Below, piece by piece: positions 17,949 through 27,162 of a stretch of 64,000 bases of DNA (the first letter of the stretch is position 1; each line of letters opens with the position of its first letter). The stretch spans positions 4,109 to 68,108 of the forward strand of contig DAOLIT010000024.1 in the NCBI GenBank assembly GCA_035328405.1, in the 5' to 3' direction. Origin of the DNA: JAEUKA01 sp035328405. GTDB lineage: Bacteria > Myxococcota_A > Polyangia > Palsa-1104 > JAEUJZ01. The notes under the pieces were generated by a model. The model was not told the origin of the DNA. It did no database searches and worked only from the letters and a program-made list of their open reading frames with translations. A program made the translations under genes and the position numbers.

Positions 17949-18524
17949 TTAGGAACCAAATTCAGCGACCAGACTTTGCACTTCTTTCACGAATTCTTCT
18001 CGGTAATGTCGTTCAAATTCTTGCCACGTACACAACGTTCGGGGGTCTTCGATGCGATCGACAAACAGTCGTCCGTCCAAATGATCAACCTCGTGTTGAA
18101 ACGTCCCGGCGGACACGCCTCGCACGACGAAATCCAGGTCGTTTCCGAGGCGATCCCAAGCTTGAACGCGCACGACGGCGAACCGACGGACGCGGCCTCT
18201 CAGATTCGGCACTGAGAGACAACCCTCGAAGTTGGAAAAGGTGCGCGGCGACAAAGGCAGAAGCGTCGGATTGACGAGGACAGTGAGCGGAATTTTCGGC
18301 TTGTAGGGGTAACGGGCGTTTTGGCCGACCTCGATGACGCAGGCACGGACGCTTTCGTAAACCTGTGGCGCAGCGAGGCCCGCACCGTCGGCATCACGCA
18401 TGGTGGAAATGAGGTCGTCGATAAGCTGTTGCCCCGACGGAGACAGCAGCTCTTCTTTCGAGAGTGGGCGTGCGGTTTTTCGCAATACGGGATGACCGAT
18501 CTGAGCAATTTTTCGCAGCGACAT
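17949..18524 (-). CDS. def: Peptide deformylase
   Basis: A 191-residue metalloenzyme that removes the formyl group from the N-terminal methionine of new proteins. All three family motifs are present: GAGLAAPQ, EGCLSVP (Cys metal ligand) and QHEVDHLDG (two His ligands and the catalytic Glu). Length is slightly above the usual 165-185, with a C-terminal extension (REEFVKEVQSLVAEFGS). It starts nine bases after the RNA methyltransferase, which itself starts six bases after prfB, so prfB, the methyltransferase and def form a translation-related unit. The usual partner fmt is not here. Confidence 0.96.
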   Translation of the reverse strand: MSLRKIAQIGHPVLRKTARPLSKEELLSPSGQQLIDDLISTMRDADGAGLAAPQVYESVRACVIEVGQNARYPYKPKIPLTVLVNPTLLPLSPRTFSNFEGCLSVPNLRGRVRRFAVVRVQAWDRLGNDLDFVVRGVSAGTFQHEVDHLDGRLFVDRIEDPRTLCTWQEFERHYREEFVKEVQSLVAEFGS

Positions 18525-18533
18525 GGTTGTGCA

Positions 18534-19691
18534 TCATACAGGCTGGGCCGGGGGCGCCGGCTGGGCAAAAAGGCCTACACGCAGACCTCCGTTGTGGAGT
18601 GTCTCGACGCGGCGAGGACAACCGGCTGCGGTTGCGAGCTTTGGGTCGGGCGTAAACACAAACAGCCGAAAAGCAGGATGGCGACGAACAAGCTGGAACA
18701 GCGAGCGGTACGTGGCGACGATCTGCCCGTCGCGCAGCCGCTTTCCATACGGCGGGTTGCACACAATCAGACCGGCTTTCACCGTCGGGAGCGTCAACTG
18801 TTTTACGGAACAAGTTTGGAAAACAATGTGCTGGGAGACGTTGGCTCGTTCGGCGTTGTTTCGAGCCAAATCGACCATGCGCGGGTCGTGGTCGCTCGCA
18901 AAAATCGGCGCGAGAGGCTGAGGTCGCTCGTTCGATTTCGTGTGGGCGACGAGAGTTTCCCACACCGGCTTAGAAAACAAGGGCCAATCGAAAAACGCAA
19001 ACCGGCGGAGCAAGCCGGGGGCTCGCAAAAGCGCAAGGTGCGCGGCCTCGATCGCGAGTGTGCCGGACCCACACATGGGATCACACAGGGCGACTTGTCC
19101 GTCAAAACCAGACAGGGAAAGCAAGGCGGGCGCAAGAGTTTCGCGCATCGGGGCGTGGCCGTCCTGTTGGCGATATCCGCGTTTGTGCAAAAGTTCGCCC
19201 GACGAATCGACGGAAAACAGAAACTCGTCCTGTTCGCCGCGCGCGAAAACATGAAGAAGCGGGGCGTCGGGATCTTGGGTCTGCACAACGCCCGAATCGC
19301 CAAGTGCCGACACGACGCGCTCGGCGATCGCATCGGAATGAAACAACCGACATTTGTGCGCGGCCACCGAGACGCGCAGACGAACCATCGGGGCTGCAAA
19401 CCGGGGCCAGGGCAGCGCAGCCGCCTTTTTTCGCAATTCCGAAAAGTGCAGCGCGCGAAAACGACCAACCCGAAGCAAAACGCGCGTCGCTGTGCGCGAC
19501 TCCAAATTGGCGCGGAAAAGGGTTTCGAGAGAACCCCAAACCGTCGTCCCGCCTGCCTCGGAGCGCCGGGCAGAGTCGGGAAACAGTGCGGACAATTCGT
19601 GAAAAAGGCAGGTTTCCAAACCGGGAGCAGCGACGGCAAACCATTCGACCCGCGTCGAAGATGACAAAACATGGGACGCGACGCTGGACAT
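18534..19691 (-). CDS. THUMP-domain RNA methyltransferase (RlmL N-terminal/Trm14-like)
   Basis: A 385-residue SAM-dependent RNA guanine-N2 methyltransferase of the RlmL/Trm14 type. The first half has the FLD/THUMP-like RNA-binding region (EWFAVAAPGLETCLFHEL; then GTTVWGSLETLFRANLESRTATRVLLRV). The second half has the Rossmann fold: motif I CDPMCGSGTLAIEAAHLAL, an acidic SAM-contact segment FASDHDPRM, and the catalytic motif VCNPPYGKRL. It lacks the second methyltransferase domain (RlmK) that is fused in E. coli RlmKL. The likely target is 23S rRNA; the exact base cannot be given. It lies between prfB and def, with gaps of six and nine bases. Confidence 0.88.
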   Translation of the reverse strand: MSSVASHVLSSSTRVEWFAVAAPGLETCLFHELSALFPDSARRSEAGGTTVWGSLETLFRANLESRTATRVLLRVGRFRALHFSELRKKAAALPWPRFAAPMVRLRVSVAAHKCRLFHSDAIAERVVSALGDSGVVQTQDPDAPLLHVFARGEQDEFLFSVDSSGELLHKRGYRQQDGHAPMRETLAPALLSLSGFDGQVALCDPMCGSGTLAIEAAHLALLRAPGLLRRFAFFDWPLFSKPVWETLVAHTKSNERPQPLAPIFASDHDPRMVDLARNNAERANVSQHIVFQTCSVKQLTLPTVKAGLIVCNPPYGKRLRDGQIVATYRSLFQLVRRHPAFRLFVFTPDPKLATAAGCPRRVETLHNGGLRVGLFAQPAPPAQPV

Positions 19692-19697
19692 CTGGGC

Positions 19698-20805
19698 TCA
19701 GCTTGCGGCTTGGATCAAATAGGTCTTGATAAATTCGTCCAAATCGCCGTCGAGAACAGCATCGACGTTGCCGATTTTGAGATCGCAGCGGTGGTCGGTA
19801 ACGAGGCGATAAGGTGCGAGAACGTAGGAGCGAATCTGACTGCCCCACTCGATGGATTTTTTTTGGCTGTTGGCTGCGTCGATTTTGGCTTCTTGCTCGC
19901 GCAGTTTTTGGGCGTAAAGCATGGCTCGCAGCATTTTCATCGCGGTCGAACGGTTCTTGTGTTGAGACCGTTCAGATTGGCATTTGGCGACGAGGCCACT
20001 GGGTTTGTGGATGAGCCGTACGGCGCTTTCCGTTTTGTTGACGTGCTGTCCGCCGGCACCACCTGACCGCATCGTCTGGACTTCCAGGTCCTCGTCGCGG
20101 ATGTCGATTTCGATGGAATCGTCGATTTCGGGGTAGACATACACGGCAGCAAAGGCGGTGTGCCGTCGGGCATTCGAGTCAAACGGAGAAATTCTCACCA
20201 GACGATGCACGCCGCTCTCGGCTTTCAAATAGCCGAAGGCATTTTGGCCCCGGACGGCGAAGCTGACGGATTTGATGCCCGCTTCCTCGCCCTCTTGAAG
20301 GTCAAGTTCTTCGATGGAGTAGCCTCGGCGCTCGGCCCAGCGGTAGTACATCCGTCTGAGCATGTCGGCCCAATCCTGCGCATCAACGCCGCCAGCCCCG
20401 GAATTGATCGATACGAGCGCGTCGGTGTGATCCTGCTCGCCGGAGAGCATCCGACGAAGTTCCATCGCCTCGATGGATTTCTCGACGAGGCGAGCCTGTC
20501 GCAGGGCCTCGGTCGCTTCGGTTTCGTCTTGCGCTTCCTCGGCCAATTCGAGCAAGACTTTGGCGTCCTGAAGTTCGCGAGTAAACCGTTGCCAATCCCC
20601 GACGGTGGCTTTGTGCGCAGCCTGTTCCCGCAAAAGACCCTGCGCCTTGTCTTGTTGGTTCCAAAAAGCGGGGTCCGACGAGATTTGTTCCAGTTCCAGC
20701 AGTCGCTCTTCCAGTTTTTCGATGTCAAAGATGCCCTCGGAGAGCAGCAAGCCGCTCCCCAAGGGACCGCAGAAGTTCGTGCGTTTTTTGTGTTTCAAGC
20801 GCCAT
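19698..20805 (-). CDS. prfB: Peptide chain release factor 2, made by programmed +1 frameshift
   Basis: RF2 reads the stop codons UGA and UAA. The main frame contains the codon-reading motif SPF (RISPFDSNARRHT) and the catalytic GGQ motif (GGAGGQHVNKTESAVR). It has no sensible N-terminus in its own frame; instead a 26-codon zero-frame start (MALETQKTHELL ... RGHL) ends in CTT TGA C at 20724-20730. Skipping one T there continues as DIEKLEERLLELEQ and gives a 368-residue protein, the normal RF2 size. This is the classic autoregulation: low RF2 slows termination at the in-frame UGA and favours the shift. The ATG at 20805 lacks an evident ribosome-binding site. The gene begins the prfB / RNA methyltransferase / def unit and is divergent from rimP. 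Confidence 0.95.
20724..20730 (-). promoter_or_regulatory. prfB: prfB programmed +1 frameshift site
   Basis: On the minus strand the sequence is CGAGGGCATCTTTGAC. CTT TGA C is the canonical RF2 slippery site, and GAGGG just upstream matches the internal Shine-Dalgarno-like stimulator seen in other bacteria. The frame before it is open from the ATG at 20805 (26 codons), and the frame after it is open to the end of RF2. Confidence 0.93.
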
Positions 20806-21001
20806 GTGAAGTGGGATGGAACTAACACAAACCGCGCAAATGCGGACCAAAAATAGGCCCTCCTTTCCCAAACGGCGGCACAGGCAGGCACGCGGTTGAC
20901 GGCATCGTCGATTTGATGGTTGGACCATGATTTTGCGGTTTTTTGCGAGCCAAACCACACGTTTTGCCGCTTGTTCTCTCCGTCGCTGCCAAGCTTGTCT
21001 C

Positions 21002-21031
21002 TTGCGCGACGCGCCGAGCTTCTGATATAGG
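21002..21031 (+). promoter_or_regulatory. Candidate promoter of the rimP-nusA-infB operon
   Basis: TTGCGC at 21002-21007 and TATAGG at 21026-21031 are 18 bases apart, and TGA before TATAGG makes an extended -10 (TGnTATA). Transcription would begin near 21038, giving a leader of about 65 bases that contains the terminator hairpin at 21063-21093. Confidence 0.5.
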
Positions 21032-21062
21032 CGGAGATACATTTTGGTAGGAATCCACGGAA

Positions 21063-21093
21063 GGTGGGTCCGCCCGGACCCGCCTTTTTTTTT
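21063..21093 (+). terminator. Intrinsic-terminator hairpin in the rimP leader
   Basis: GGTGGGTCC (21063-21071), a GCCC loop, and GGACCCGCC (21076-21084) form a nine-pair stem with one G-T wobble, followed directly by nine T. This is a textbook Rho-independent terminator, yet it lies 10 bases upstream of the rimP ATG and downstream of the candidate promoter. It may end transcription coming from upstream, or act as an attenuator of the operon. Confidence 0.82.
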
Positions 21094-21103
21094 GAAAAAA
21101 GCC

Positions 21104-21619
21104 ATGAAACCCGTTGACCTAAAAGCACTGCACAAACTCGTCGAACCAGTCGTGGACGGCCAAGGGTACGAATTGGTCGATCTGGACTGGACTCGGGGTC
21201 CGTCTGGGTGGGTTCTGCGCGTGACGATGGATCGGTTGCCGGGCCAGGGTCATGTGTCGCACGCCGATTGCGCGTCGGTGTCGCGTGAGGTTTCGGCTCT
21301 GCTTGATGTTCACGACGTGCTGCCCGTCGCTTACAGCTTGGAAGTCAGTTCTCCGGGGGTCGATCGGCCCCTCAAAAAGAGCGCAGACTTTGCTCGGTTC
21401 GTCGGGAAAAAGGCGAAGATTCGACTTCGCCCAGACGCGCAACAGTCGTTTCTTTTGCAAGGGCCGCTTTCGCCAGAAGCCGTTCCACGGCGAAACTTCA
21501 GCGGCACGATCGCCTCGGTGGATGGAGAGCGCGTGAAAATCGCGGTCGATGGTGCGGGCGAGTTTGAATTGGTGATCGGAGAAATCGAAAAAGCCAACGC
21601 TGTGTTTGAGTTCGTCTGA
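21104..21619 (+). CDS. rimP: Ribosome maturation factor RimP
   Basis: A 171-residue cytoplasmic protein for 30S subunit maturation. It shows the family N-terminal domain (LVEPVVDGQGYELVDLDW, then LRVTMDRLPGQGHVSHADCASVSREVSALLD with the conserved Asp-Cys segment) and the YSLEVSSPGVDRPLKK motif linking to the C-terminal SH3-like barrel. It is longer than usual (~150) because of an insertion around QSFLLQGPLSPEAVPRR. I chose MKPVDLKAL at 21104, which fits family N-termini; it lacks a ribosome-binding site. A TTG at 21044 with GGAG upstream would add 20 residues encoded across the terminator hairpin. It leads the rimP-nusA-ylxR-infB-DUF503 operon. Confidence 0.93.
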   Translation: MKPVDLKALHKLVEPVVDGQGYELVDLDWTRGPSGWVLRVTMDRLPGQGHVSHADCASVSREVSALLDVHDVLPVAYSLEVSSPGVDRPLKKSADFARFVGKKAKIRLRPDAQQSFLLQGPLSPEAVPRRNFSGTIASVDGERVKIAVDGAGEFELVIGEIEKANAVFEFV

Positions 21620-21685
21620 AAGAAGCAAAAATCACAGGTCTTGACGAATCGGCCCAAGAACGGGCCGGGAAACAAGGGAAACGCG

Positions 21686-23314
21686 ATGCAACCCAACCTC
21701 TCGATGGTGCTTGAGCAAGTGGGCAAGGACAAAGGGATCGACAAAAAGGTCCTGGTTCAGACGCTCGAGCAAGCCATCATGACCGCTGCCAAGAAGGTCT
21801 TTGGTCTCGAACGTGAGATGGAGGCGCAATTCAACGAGGACAGCGGGCAGGTGGACCTATTTCAGGTCTGCATTGTCTCGGATTCCGTCGAGTTGAAGGG
21901 ACGGGACATCGCCAAAGCGGACGCCGATCAATATGGGTTGCGCGCTGACATCGGCGATGAACTTCTGTTTCAGATTTTTTACACCGACGGAGATGCAGAA
22001 AAAGCCTCTGAACAGGAACGCAAGTACGGCGACATTCTGGATCTTCACGACACGGTAAGGCGGTTTGGACGGATCGCAGCTCAGACGGCGAAGCAAGTTA
22101 TCGTCCAACGGATTCGTGAGGCCGAACGAGAGAATACGTTCAATGAATATCGCGATCGTCAAGGCGAAATCATCCACGGAACGGTGCGACGGTTCGAGCG
22201 CGGAAACATCATCGTGGATTTGGGAAAAACCGAGGCGATCTTGCCGGTGCGAGAGCAGGCTCCTCGAGAGAACTATCGGATTGGCGATCGGATCGTGGCG
22301 TATTGCGTCGATATCGAAAAAAATGCGCGGGGTCCGCAGATCGTGCTGTCTCGGGCCTCGAAAGGTTTGCTCGAAAAACTGTTCGAGCAGGAAGTGAGCG
22401 AGATCTACGAGAAGATTGTTCGCATCGAATCTTCCGCTCGAGAACCAGGCTCGCGCAGCAAGATCGCAGTGAGTTCTCGCGACCGAGATGTCGATCCCGT
22501 TGGTGCTTGTGTCGGGATCAAAGGCTCTCGGGTGCAGGCCGTCGTGCAAGAGCTTCGCGGCGAAAAAATTGACATCGTTCCATACAGCGAAGACCCCGCC
22601 CGGTTTGTTTGCAACGCGATCGCTCCGGCAGAAGTTTCGCGTGTCGTGATTGATGCCGAAAATCACACGATGGAACTGATTGTTCCCGACGACAAGTTGA
22701 GCCTGGCGATTGGCAAAAAGGGCCAAAATGTTCGCTTGGCGTCGCAACTGACTGGTTGGCGGATTGATATTCATGCGGAAAGCCGCGTGCGCGAGATGGA
22801 ACAAATCGAACGCCAAGTGCTCGCGGGGCTGGAGGGTTCGTCCGAGGAACTGTCGAGCACGCTGTTCCGGTTGGGGTGGCGCTCGGTGGCGGACTTGGCC
22901 GATGCGAAAATCGAGGATTTGCGTAACGTGCCCGGAGTGGGAGGGGAGGCGGGTGCAGTTCGTTTGAAACATGCGGCTCTTGCGTTCGTGAACGACGAGC
23001 GTTGCAAACGAGGAGAGCCGCCCCTCGTGCTGGTTGATCGGGGATCTCAGGCCGGTGCGGTTTCGTCGATGCAGCCGATGGCAGATGGTCCCAGCCGAGT
23101 CGTTCCGCCATCGAAGGCGGCGAAACCGCAGAGCATGTTGCCTGGCGTCGAGCCGGACATTCTTGCGCGTCTGCTGGATGCCGGGTACTCGACGCTGGAG
23201 TCGATGGAAGAGGAAGACGAAGAACGGCTTGCTCAAGCTGCTGACTTGACCCTCGATGAGGCACGCGAGGTCAAACGAAGAGTCGTTCGCCTTTTGTCTC
23301 GGAGCAGTCGCTAA
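21686..23314 (+). CDS. nusA: Transcription termination/antitermination factor NusA
   Basis: A 542-residue RNA polymerase-binding factor that modulates pausing, termination and antitermination. The order is N-terminal RNAP-binding domain (residues ~1-125), S1 domain (GEIIHGTVRRFERGNIIVDLGKTEAILP), KH1 (DRDVDPVGACVGIKGSRVQAVVQELRGEKIDIV core VGACVGIKGSRV) and KH2 (KLSLAIGKKGQNVRLASQLTGW core), then helix-hairpin-helix acidic repeats at the C-terminus (LFRLGWRSVADLADAKIEDL; ILARLLDAGYSTLESMEEED), as in proteobacterial NusA. The ATG at 21686 has AAGGGAA five bases upstream. NusA commonly regulates its own operon, which fits the terminator hairpin found in the leader. Confidence 0.96.
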   Translation: MQPNLSMVLEQVGKDKGIDKKVLVQTLEQAIMTAAKKVFGLEREMEAQFNEDSGQVDLFQVCIVSDSVELKGRDIAKADADQYGLRADIGDELLFQIFYTDGDAEKASEQERKYGDILDLHDTVRRFGRIAAQTAKQVIVQRIREAERENTFNEYRDRQGEIIHGTVRRFERGNIIVDLGKTEAILPVREQAPRENYRIGDRIVAYCVDIEKNARGPQIVLSRASKGLLEKLFEQEVSEIYEKIVRIESSAREPGSRSKIAVSSRDRDVDPVGACVGIKGSRVQAVVQELRGEKIDIVPYSEDPARFVCNAIAPAEVSRVVIDAENHTMELIVPDDKLSLAIGKKGQNVRLASQLTGWRIDIHAESRVREMEQIERQVLAGLEGSSEELSSTLFRLGWRSVADLADAKIEDLRNVPGVGGEAGAVRLKHAALAFVNDERCKRGEPPLVLVDRGSQAGAVSSMQPMADGPSRVVPPSKAAKPQSMLPGVEPDILARLLDAGYSTLESMEEEDEERLAQAADLTLDEAREVKRRVVRLLSRSSR

Positions 23315-23336
23315 CAGGCAGAGAGGCAAATCCCCC

Positions 23337-23693
23337 ATGGACTTTTCATCAACGAAAGATCGCAGGCAGACCTCGAAGCGGCACGTTCCGTTTCGGACCT
23401 GCGTCGGATGCAGACAGATTGCCGATCAGGGGACGCTGCTTCGGGCGTGGGCCGATCCATCGGGGCATCTTTCGTTCGATCTGGGCCCGAGGCGATTCGG
23501 ACGTGGCGTTTATGTTCACAGGCAAGAGGGGTGCATGAAAGCAGCCCTAAAAGTTGGATTTGCGCGGTCGCTGCGGCGCATGGTCCTCGTCGGTGATGTC
23601 GCAGCGTGCTACCAACTTGCTGCCGTCTTGGACAGCCCGTCACCGGGCCCTGCCCCTGCACTCAGTTTGAACAATCAGGACAACCACCCATGA
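23337..23693 (+). CDS. ylxR: YlxR family RNA-binding protein (DUF448)
   Basis: A 118-residue protein of the nusA-infB operon family YlxR. The signature RTCVGCRQ (residues ~21-28) and the LSFDLGPRRFGRGVYVHRQEGC segment are the conserved core, and a C-terminal basic helix (ALKVGFARSLRR) follows. Homologues bind RNA and in some species the RNase P RNA; the role here is by family only. The start follows AGAGG, and the stop overlaps the infB start by four bases (ATGA), so it is coupled to infB. Confidence 0.9.
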   Translation: MDFSSTKDRRQTSKRHVPFRTCVGCRQIADQGTLLRAWADPSGHLSFDLGPRRFGRGVYVHRQEGCMKAALKVGFARSLRRMVLVGDVAACYQLAAVLDSPSPGPAPALSLNNQDNHP

Positions 23694-26600
23694 ACACCGA
23701 GAGCGTCGGGACCGCAGGCTCAAAAGTCGCCGTTTACGAGTTGGCCAAAGAGCTGGGGATGCCCCAAAAGGACTTGGTTGAGAAAATCCGGGCCCTGGGC
23801 ATTGATGCAAAGAATCACATGTCGCGTCTTGAGCGTGACGAGGTGGACCGAGTCCGTCGGGCTTTTGAAAAAGAGCGGCACGAGAACACGGTGCAAGAGC
23901 GGGTCAACGACACTGTGATCCGTCGTCGGGCCAAAGACGGAAGTCGGCTACACCCGGAAGCGCAGCACGTACCTGTTGTGCCGCCTGTGCCTGAATTTCG
24001 CCCGACAGCGTCCGTTGCTCCGACTGAGCCCGTCAAGCGAGTGGTTCGGGTCGTCAACCCAGGCGGTGCTGTGTCCGCCGGACAGGTCGCCGCAGAACCG
24101 AAACCGGTTGTGTCTGCACCCAAAGTCGCTTCTTCAGCGACGCACAGCGGGCCGCAAACGGGGCCAGGACCAGAGCCAAAGAAAGACGCAGAAAAACTTC
24201 CAGCGGCCAAAGTCGAAGCAGCACCCAAGGCAAAAGGGGTCGAAACGGTGCCTCGTCCGGTGCTCTCAGTTTCGTCACCACCGATTGCGGAGACTCCGCC
24301 TGTGGCAGAGGTTCGGCCCGCTCAAATGCCTGAGGCGAAAAAGGATTTGGCGGCAAAGGATGAGCGGCCTCGAGAGCCCTCAGCCAAGAAAGACGAGTCG
24401 GGTAAAAAGACGGCCCGCGCAAAGGCCGCCGAACTCGCACCGGTTGTGCCGACGACAACGGACGCTCCCGGTCGGGACAGTGTGCCGGTTGTGCAAACTC
24501 CAGTGACAGGTGCGGCGGTTGCGGCAAAAAGTGAGTCGGCCACGCCTGCTGTTGTGACAAAGGCGGTCGAACCGCGAACCAAACCCAAGGTGGCTGAACC
24601 CGAGGCTCCCGTCGCAGAAGCGGTTCCGACAAAAGCTGCGCCAGATGCTGCGACACAGACCGACAGCAAGCCCGTTCAGGCGGCTCGGCCCGCAAAAACG
24701 GAAACGGTCCAAGGCCCAACGGTTCACACGGCAAAAGAGCCGGAGCGTGCCGCAGTGGCTGAAAGCAAGCCGGTTTCAGCCAAGCCGGTTTTGGCCAAGC
24801 CCGCAGAAACAGAGCCCGCCGCAAAGCAGGCCAAACCAGAGGCGGAGCGAGTCCGGGTGATGCAAATCCCCGCGAGCAAATCCCCTCTGCGAGTTGAAAA
24901 GGGGACAAAACCACAGCCCGAGCGTTCAACGGAAGCGGCTGGGGCCGATCGTCGTGGGGTCGCTGCTCCTGCTGTGCCGAGCGAGCCGAATCGGGTCTCC
25001 GCGCATGGAACGCCATCTTCGGTGTCAACGCCCGTGTCGGCTCCTGCAAAAGTCTTTGTGACCGCGCAAACGAGGCGGTCGTTGGAAGGGCTGGGCCCAA
25101 CGGGTCGCGTGATTGATTTGTCCGCTTTCAAGCCGCAACCGGCGGCGAAGCCAGCGCCCAGCAGCGAAAGCCCGCGACATGTGCGCGCAGATCAAAGGGA
25201 CCGGGGAGACCAACGGACCGAAGTGCCGGTCGAACCGAGTGTGGGGCGTGGTCCTCGGCAAGAGGTGTCGGGAGAACGCCTACGTGGTACGCAGGAATCT
25301 CGGCGTGCGCCTGTGGGTCCCAGCCAACCGACCAAAGGCAAGCTGCCTCCGGGCCGCAAACCAGGCAAGACACAGATCACCACGGCAGCCGAACACAAGC
25401 GCGTCGTGAAAATGGGCGAAACGATCGTGATCGCCGAGCTGTCGCGTCAGATGGCGCAAAAGGCTACCGACGTGCTCAAGAAGATTTGGGAACTTGGCAT
25501 GCGCAACGTCATGATCAATTCCCCGATCGACTTCGATACGGCGCAACTGGTCGCGACTGAGTTTGAGTGGCGAGTGGAATCGACCGCTTTCCAAGAGCAA
25601 AGCGTCGTGAACGAAGTCACCGACAAGCCGGAGGATTTGAAGCCGCGCGCTCCGGTGATCACGATCATGGGCCACGTCGATCATGGCAAGACTTCGCTGC
25701 TCGACGCGATCCGAAATGCGAACGTGGCAGCGGGCGAGGCGGGAGGCATTACGCAGCACATTGGTGCCTATCGAGTGACTTCTCAGGCAGGCGATGTGGT
25801 GTTTTTGGATACACCAGGACACGAAGCCTTCACGGAGATGCGTGCTCGGGGTGCGCAAGTTACCGACATTGTGGTGCTGGTCGTTGCAGCCGACGATGGG
25901 ATCATGCCTCAAACAGTCGAGGCGCTAAACCACGCCCGAGACGCCAAAGTTCCTATCATCGTGGCGGTCAACAAGATCGACAAGCCGGGTGCGCAACCGG
26001 ATCGCATTCGTCAGCAACTTGCATCGCATGGGCTGAACCCCGAGGAATGGGGCGGCGAGACGATTTTCTGCGACGTGTCGGCTCGCACCAAAGTGGGCGT
26101 GGACAAGCTCCTCGAGATGCTCGCTCTGCAATCCGAAGTTTTGGAATTGCGCGCCAATCCGAACAAGGCGGCCAAGGGCGTGGTCATCGAGGCGCGGATG
26201 GACGCCAGACGTGGGCCCGTCGCGACGGTTCTTGTGCAGGACGGAATGCTCCGTATGGGCGATACGGTTGTCGTCGGCGAGGAAATGGGCAAAGTTCGCG
26301 CAATGAGCGACGACAAGGGTCGGACGCTTTCGCAGGCGGGACCCTCGATGCCGGTCGAGCTTTTGGGCTTGTCGGGCGTGCCACGAGCAGGCGAGGTTCT
26401 GAATGCTGTCGCCGACGAGCGCGCGGCCAAAGAGTTGGTCGAACACCGTCGCCAACGTCGGATTGATCGCGATCGTGCAAAAGCGGGTCCGGTTTCTCTT
26501 GACAAGCTGATGGATGCGATGAAGGCCGGCCTCAAGGACCTGAAGGTCATTCTGAAGGCTGACGTGCAGGGTTCTGTCGAGGCGCTCGGCAGCGCGCTTG

Positions 26601-27148
26601 GCAAGCTCTCGACGAAAGATGTGAAGGTGACGGTGATTCAGTCTGGCGTCGGCGGCATCACCGAAAGCGATGTCAACTTGGCCAAGGCGGGCAACGCGAT
26701 CATCATCGGCTTCCACGTTCGTCCGGCGGGCAAGGCCGCGAATTTGGCCGAGCAGGAAAGCGTGGACATCAAACTCTACGACATCATTTACGACGCAATC
26801 GACGATGTGAAATTGGCGATGGCGGGTCTTCTTGCACCGGTCAAGCGCGAAAAGCTTTTGGGCAAAGCCGAAGTGCGCGAGATTTTCAACATTCCAAAAG
26901 TGGGCGTCGTCGCCGGTTGTTCGGTCAGCGAGGGAACGATCAAGCGTTCAGCACTCGCTCGGTTGGTTCGAGACTCGGTGCTGATTTACAGCGGCAAGCT
27001 CGGTTCGCTGCGGCGTTTCAAAGACGACGTTCGCGAAGTGCAGCAAGGCTATGAGTGCGGCATGTCGATCGAAGGCTATTTGGACATCAAAGTCGGCGAT
27101 GTCATCGAATCGTATGAAGTCGAAGAGATCGCGCCCACGCTGGCGTAG
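23690..27148 (+). CDS. infB: Translation initiation factor IF-2
   Basis: A 1152-residue GTPase that places initiator tRNA on the 30S subunit. Residues ~10-60 form an IF2_N module (KVAVYELAKELGMPQKDLVEKIRALG). A very long low-complexity linker rich in Ala, Pro, Lys, Val and Glu (residues ~75-560) is followed by a second IF2_N module (ETIVIAELSRQMAQKATDVLKKIWELG). The GTPase domain begins near residue 655 with GHVDHGKT, DTPGHEAF and NKIDKPG, then the EF-Tu-like domain II, domain III and the fMet-tRNA-binding C-domain (YECGMSIEGYLDIKVGDVIESYEVEEI). The linker makes it larger than E. coli IF-2 (890), which is common in this bacterial group. It overlaps ylxR by four bases. Confidence 0.97.
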   Translation: MNTESVGTAGSKVAVYELAKELGMPQKDLVEKIRALGIDAKNHMSRLERDEVDRVRRAFEKERHENTVQERVNDTVIRRRAKDGSRLHPEAQHVPVVPPVPEFRPTASVAPTEPVKRVVRVVNPGGAVSAGQVAAEPKPVVSAPKVASSATHSGPQTGPGPEPKKDAEKLPAAKVEAAPKAKGVETVPRPVLSVSSPPIAETPPVAEVRPAQMPEAKKDLAAKDERPREPSAKKDESGKKTARAKAAELAPVVPTTTDAPGRDSVPVVQTPVTGAAVAAKSESATPAVVTKAVEPRTKPKVAEPEAPVAEAVPTKAAPDAATQTDSKPVQAARPAKTETVQGPTVHTAKEPERAAVAESKPVSAKPVLAKPAETEPAAKQAKPEAERVRVMQIPASKSPLRVEKGTKPQPERSTEAAGADRRGVAAPAVPSEPNRVSAHGTPSSVSTPVSAPAKVFVTAQTRRSLEGLGPTGRVIDLSAFKPQPAAKPAPSSESPRHVRADQRDRGDQRTEVPVEPSVGRGPRQEVSGERLRGTQESRRAPVGPSQPTKGKLPPGRKPGKTQITTAAEHKRVVKMGETIVIAELSRQMAQKATDVLKKIWELGMRNVMINSPIDFDTAQLVATEFEWRVESTAFQEQSVVNEVTDKPEDLKPRAPVITIMGHVDHGKTSLLDAIRNANVAAGEAGGITQHIGAYRVTSQAGDVVFLDTPGHEAFTEMRARGAQVTDIVVLVVAADDGIMPQTVEALNHARDAKVPIIVAVNKIDKPGAQPDRIRQQLASHGLNPEEWGGETIFCDVSARTKVGVDKLLEMLALQSEVLELRANPNKAAKGVVIEARMDARRGPVATVLVQDGMLRMGDTVVVGEEMGKVRAMSDDKGRTLSQAGPSMPVELLGLSGVPRAGEVLNAVADERAAKELVEHRRQRRIDRDRAKAGPVSLDKLMDAMKAGLKDLKVILKADVQGSVEALGSALGKLSTKDVKVTVIQSGVGGITESDVNLAKAGNAIIIGFHVRPAGKAANLAEQESVDIKLYDIIYDAIDDVKLAMAGLLAPVKREKLLGKAEVREIFNIPKVGVVAGCSVSEGTIKRSALARLVRDSVLIYSGKLGSLRRFKDDVREVQQGYECGMSIEGYLDIKVGDVIESYEVEEIAPTLA

Positions 27149-27162
27149 CCTGCTTTTTCCAC

